A DNA stretch of 8,002 nucleotides. Source: an uncultured Methylococcaceae bacterium. Its GTDB lineage: Bacteria; Pseudomonadota; Gammaproteobacteria; Methylococcales; Methylomonadaceae. Where the stretch lies: NCBI GenBank assembly GCA_903873045.1, contig CAIQND010000312.1:1-8002 (forward strand), written 5' to 3'. Shown piece by piece: positions 5,706-8,002 of the stretch. The notes beneath the pieces are model-generated. The model ran no database searches and had not been told where the DNA came from. It was given only the letters and a program-made list of their open reading frames with translations. Both the position numbers and the translations under genes were made by a program. Position 1 is the stretch's first letter. Each line of letters begins with the position of its first letter.

Positions 5706-6710
5706 ATGGTATCGCATACACTCTCAAACACACTGGAACCCATTGATTTTGACTTAATCAAGAACTTAACTGCCACGGAAGCCAAGGCCGTTGACCAGCT
5801 CATTATTAACGAGTTAAGTTCAGATGTTATTTTAATTAATCAAATGGGCCATTATATTGTTGGCAATGGCGGCAAGCGTTTACGTCCCATGTTGCTGCTA
5901 CTTGCCGCCAAAGCACTGGGCGGTGTCAACGATAACCACTTGGTACTTGCCGCTGTCATTGAATTTATTCACACAGCGACACTGTTACATGATGATGTTG
6001 TTGATGAATCCGATCTCAGGCGAGGTAAAGAATCAGCCAATGCAGTATGGGGCAATGCGGCCAGCGTATTAGTGGGCGACTATCTATACTCCAGTGCTTT
6101 TGAAATGATGGTACGCACCGGCAATATGCGGGTGATGGAAATTCTTTCAAAAACCACGACCGCCATTGCCGAAGGCGAGGTGTTGCAGCTGTTAAATTGC
6201 AATAATCCGGAAACAACAGAAGCAAAATACCTGGAAGTTATTGCCAGAAAAACAGCGATTCTATTCAGTGCCGCCACCCGATTAAGTGCTGTTATAGCGG
6301 GCTCATCTGCCGAGACTGAAGAAAGTCTGGCAAAGTACGGGCAGCACTTGGGTATCGCTTTTCAATTGATTGATGACGTACTCGACTACAAAGCCAGTCA
6401 AGAAGATTTGGGCAAAAACCTCGGTGACGATCTTGCCGAAGGTAAACCGACCTTACCTTTGATTTACGCCATTCAAAAAGGCAGCGAAGACGAGGCAAAA
6501 ATAATTATTGACGCTATTAAAAATGGTGATCGTGATGCCTTTAATGAGGTTTATGCCATCGTACAAAGCACCCAAGCTATTGTTTACACGGAACAACGCG
6601 CAGATGAAGAAGCTGAAAAAGCTATTGCTGCACTGCATGTTTTGCCGGCTTCAGAATACAAAGAAGCGTTAACTTTATTGGCAAAGTTTTCCGTTCAAAG
6701 ACATTATTAA
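5706..6710 (+). CDS. ispB: Octaprenyl diphosphate synthase (long-chain polyprenyl synthase)
   Basis: IspB extends farnesyl diphosphate with isopentenyl diphosphate to the long all-trans chain (C40 in E. coli) used as the ubiquinone side chain; it is cytoplasmic. The 334 residues show the trans-prenyltransferase hallmarks. These are GGKRLRP (55-61), the first aspartate-rich motif HDDVVDESDLRRG (95-107; Asp96, Asp97, Asp100), the EGEVLQL segment (156-162), and the second aspartate-rich motif QLIDDVLDY (220-228; Asp223, Asp224, Asp227) with LGKNLGDDLAEGKPTLPL after it. A small residue (Ala91) five positions before the first motif fits long-chain products. Similarity to E. coli IspB is strong to the C-terminus (KAIAALHVLPAS, VQRHY). 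The exact chain length is inferred. The ATG at 5706 lacks an obvious ribosome site and follows a possible leader ORF. It is divergent from rplU. Confidence 0.96.
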   Translation: MVSHTLSNTLEPIDFDLIKNLTATEAKAVDQLIINELSSDVILINQMGHYIVGNGGKRLRPMLLLLAAKALGGVNDNHLVLAAVIEFIHTATLLHDDVVDESDLRRGKESANAVWGNAASVLVGDYLYSSAFEMMVRTGNMRVMEILSKTTTAIAEGEVLQLLNCNNPETTEAKYLEVIARKTAILFSAATRLSAVIAGSSAETEESLAKYGQHLGIAFQLIDDVLDYKASQEDLGKNLGDDLAEGKPTLPLIYAIQKGSEDEAKIIIDAIKNGDRDAFNEVYAIVQSTQAIVYTEQRADEEAEKAIAALHVLPASEYKEALTLLAKFSVQRHY

Positions 6711-6804
6711 AATATAAAGCATTAGTTTTGTGGGGTATGCGCCCTGCAAGACTTCTGCATTTTCATTACTCCTCTGTAAAACCTTCCAAGCCCTGTTATC
6801 CTGT

Positions 6805-6836
6805 TAATGACTGCCAAGTGCAATCCTTGGTCATTA
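6805..6836. other. Hairpin between convergent ispB and hemJ
   Basis: TAATGA (6805-6810) pairs with TCATTA (6831-6836), and CCAAG (6814-6818) pairs with CTTGG (6826-6830), with CTG bulged out on the left and a TGCAATC loop. That is 11 base pairs in the 139-base gap where ispB and hemJ transcripts converge. No T-run follows on either strand, so it is at best a weak or factor-dependent terminator. Nothing else is recognised in 6711-6849. Confidence 0.4.
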
Positions 6837-6849
6837 GGCAACTCTGACC

Positions 6850-7275
6850 TTAAAAAGGCTTAACGACTGCCAAAATGATAATGCCCACCAAAAATAATAC
6901 CGGCACTTCATTCATCCAGCGGTAATAAACATGGCTATGTTGATTGCGGTCATGTTTAAAATCCAAAAGCCACACGCCACAAAAATAATGATAAACCAGT
7001 GTGAGTGCAAGCAGCGCCAGTTTTGCATGTAACCAACCGCTGGCCGAATAAACTCCCCACGCATAATCAGTCAGCATCCAGATACCAAATACCAAGGTAA
7101 TTATCATGCCGGGTGTCATTATCCCAAAAAACAGTTTCCGCTCCATGACTTTAAAGCGTTCATTGCTGATTTCATCGGTACTCATGGCATGATAAACATA
7201 CAGGCGTGGCAAATAAAACAGACCTGCAAACCAGGTGACCATAAAAATCAAGTGCAGTGCTTTTAACCAGAGCAT
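6850..7275 (-). CDS. hemJ: Protoporphyrinogen IX oxidase HemJ
   Basis: HemJ oxidises protoporphyrinogen IX to protoporphyrin IX, the penultimate step of haem synthesis, in the inner membrane. The 141 residues are strongly hydrophobic, with about four membrane helices (near 5-27, 50-70, 82-103 and 121-140). Family marks are the opening LWLKALHLIFMVTWFAGLFYLPRL with His8, MERKLFFGIMTPGM (44-57), GWLHAKLAL with Lys85, and the closing RWMNEVPVLFLVGIIIL..VVKPF. His8 and Lys85 appear to correspond to the conserved His and Lys shown to matter in cyanobacterial HemJ. The ATG at 7275 has AGGA six bases upstream, lying inside the last codons of the preceding thioredoxin gene. The three-base gap implies one transcript. 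Confidence 0.93.
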   Translation of the reverse strand: MLWLKALHLIFMVTWFAGLFYLPRLYVYHAMSTDEISNERFKVMERKLFFGIMTPGMIITLVFGIWMLTDYAWGVYSASGWLHAKLALLALTLVYHYFCGVWLLDFKHDRNQHSHVYYRWMNEVPVLFLVGIIILAVVKPF

Positions 7276-7278
7276 GGT

Positions 7279-7818
7279 TTATCCTAAGGTGAAGGGTTCA
7301 ATAAGGGTTTTTATTTCAGCCGGATCAAATACACCTATTTTTTTTAGGGCGATTAAGCCGTCCGGGGTAATTAAAAAGGTGCTGGGTATTAATTGTACAT
7401 CGCCAAAGGCGTGGGCGTGTTCTCCTGTAAAGTCCAATACGACAGGATAAGGTAGCTGTTGATCTTGTGTCATGGCGATGACGTGGTTGGGCGGGTCGTA
7501 GTGCATGGCGACGGCTATAATTTCAAGACCTTGCGCGTGGTATTGCGAATAAAGATCAATTAAGAGAGGGATTTCTTTTATGCAACCCGGGCAATCAGTG
7601 GCCCAAAAAGTGACAATAACCGGTTTGCCGCGCAATGCTTTTAAAGCAATTTTTTGGCCGGTAATCGTTGTAAACGTCACCTCGGGCGCATGGGTAGCTA
7701 GCCGATTGAGCGCGACCACCGAAAGCAATACCAGAGCTAATAACAACGATGCCAAGACAGTGAATCGATAGCTGAAAAATCGCGTCTTTATGGTAGCGGC
7801 AGGTAATTGTTTGGGCAT
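7279..7818 (-). CDS. Membrane-anchored TlpA/ResA-like thioredoxin-fold protein
   Basis: This 179-residue protein has one N-terminal membrane segment (about 18-38, SYRFTVLASLLLALVLLSVVAL) without a clear cleavage site, so the thioredoxin domain should face the periplasm as an anchored protein. The domain (about 45-179) shows the redox pair in TFWATDCPGCIKE (Cys76 and Cys79), the family's cis-proline in LIPSTFLI (Pro145), and ITPDG just after. The residue before the first Cys is Asp rather than the usual Trp. TlpA/ResA proteins are thiol-disulfide reductases, often serving cytochrome c or copper-centre maturation; which client applies here cannot be read from sequence. It is first in a unit with hemJ. 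Start ATG at 7818 has only a distant GAGA as ribosome site. Confidence 0.9.
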   Translation of the reverse strand: MPKQLPAATIKTRFFSYRFTVLASLLLALVLLSVVALNRLATHAPEVTFTTITGQKIALKALRGKPVIVTFWATDCPGCIKEIPLLIDLYSQYHAQGLEIIAVAMHYDPPNHVIAMTQDQQLPYPVVLDFTGEHAHAFGDVQLIPSTFLITPDGLIALKKIGVFDPAEIKTLIEPFTLG

Positions 7819-7849
7819 TTACGTTAATGTCTCACTTGGCAATATCGGG

Positions 7850-7858
7850 ATTATAGCA
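7850..7858 (-). promoter_or_regulatory. Extended -10 promoter of the thioredoxin-hemJ unit
   Basis: The minus strand reads TGCTATAAT, a perfect extended -10 (TGnTATAAT), 31 bases before the thioredoxin ATG. No good -35 is present at 16-18 bases, as is common for extended -10 promoters. Transcription would start near 7843, leaving a leader of about 25 bases. Confidence 0.65.
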
Positions 7859-7978
7859 AAGCTGTTAAACTGTGCACCTTTTTAGCGGCTAACCATCCGC
7901 CCATTATTTCATAAAAAATCCTTATTTTTAGATTAATGACCTACAAAGACCGGACTTGATGAAAAGTAGTTATTCACC

Positions 7979-7999
7979 TCCCCCTTTGAAAAAGGGGGA
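7979..7999. repeat. Perfect C5T3/A3G5 hairpin at the right edge
   Basis: TCCCCCTTT, a GAA loop and AAAGGGGGA form a 9-base-pair perfect stem, followed by TTG where the window ends. Short elements of this CCCCCTTT..AAAGGGGG kind are found as dispersed intergenic repeats in many bacteria, and this may be the edge of a longer copy. Without a following T-run it does not look like a terminator for the visible genes. Confidence 0.6.
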
Positions 8000-8002
8000 T
8001 TG

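Noticed and set aside
6804..6875. Direct repeat of TTAATGACTGCCAA and TTAACGACTGCCAA
   Set aside because: The second copy lies in the conserved VVKPF coding end of hemJ, so its sequence is explained by the protein; likely coincidence.
1..8002. CRISPR array, tRNA, rRNA, prophage or insertion sequence
   Set aside because: No regularly spaced repeats, no tRNA cloverleaf or rRNA-like segments, and no transposase, integrase or phage motifs were seen in any frame.

Overview
The window looks like ordinary chromosome from a gammaproteobacterium. The evidence is an IspB-type polyprenyl diphosphate synthase (the long-chain enzyme that supplies ubiquinone side chains) divergent from an rplU-rpmA-obgE block, with proB directly after obgE. 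That order is familiar from gammaproteobacteria such as Pseudomonas and the methane oxidisers. A methanotroph-like (Methylococcales) host is my guess from general protein character; nothing in the window proves it.

Layout. (1) Bases 1-670, plus strand: the C-terminal part of a DNA cytosine-5 methyltransferase, open at the left edge. It is visibly AT-rich and is the only accessory-looking gene here. (2) Bases 671-923: a gene-free gap. (3) Bases 924-5442, minus strand: a housekeeping series read right to left as rplU, rpmA, a terminator, obgE, proB, a repeat-bearing gap, then mgtE. (4) Bases 5443-5705: a divergent control region. It holds a near-consensus sigma-70 promoter for rplU-rpmA, a candidate promoter for ispB, two inverted repeats and a possible 13-codon leader ORF before ispB. 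(5) Bases 5706-6710, plus strand: ispB. (6) Bases 6850-7818, minus strand: a two-gene unit of a membrane-anchored TlpA/ResA-like thioredoxin followed 3 bases later by hemJ (protoporphyrinogen IX oxidase). An extended -10 promoter lies in front. (7) Bases 7819-8002: upstream region ending in a perfect C5T3/A3G5 hairpin of a dispersed-repeat type.

How the genes fit together. rplU and rpmA encode 50S proteins L21 and L27, and obgE encodes a GTPase of late 50S assembly, so this block serves ribosome production. proB (first step of proline synthesis) overlaps obgE by 14 bases and is probably co-transcribed with it. mgtE is a magnesium channel/transporter. ispB feeds ubiquinone synthesis. hemJ and the thioredoxin point to haem synthesis and extracytoplasmic disulfide reduction, both plausible for a respiratory organism rich in cytochromes.

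I found no CRISPR array, phage, transposase, tRNA or rRNA, and no convincing undescribed system. The points most worth a second look are the edge-truncated methyltransferase with its unseen upstream neighbours, the ispB leader, and two intergenic hairpins that share the 10-mer GTCGGATTAG.
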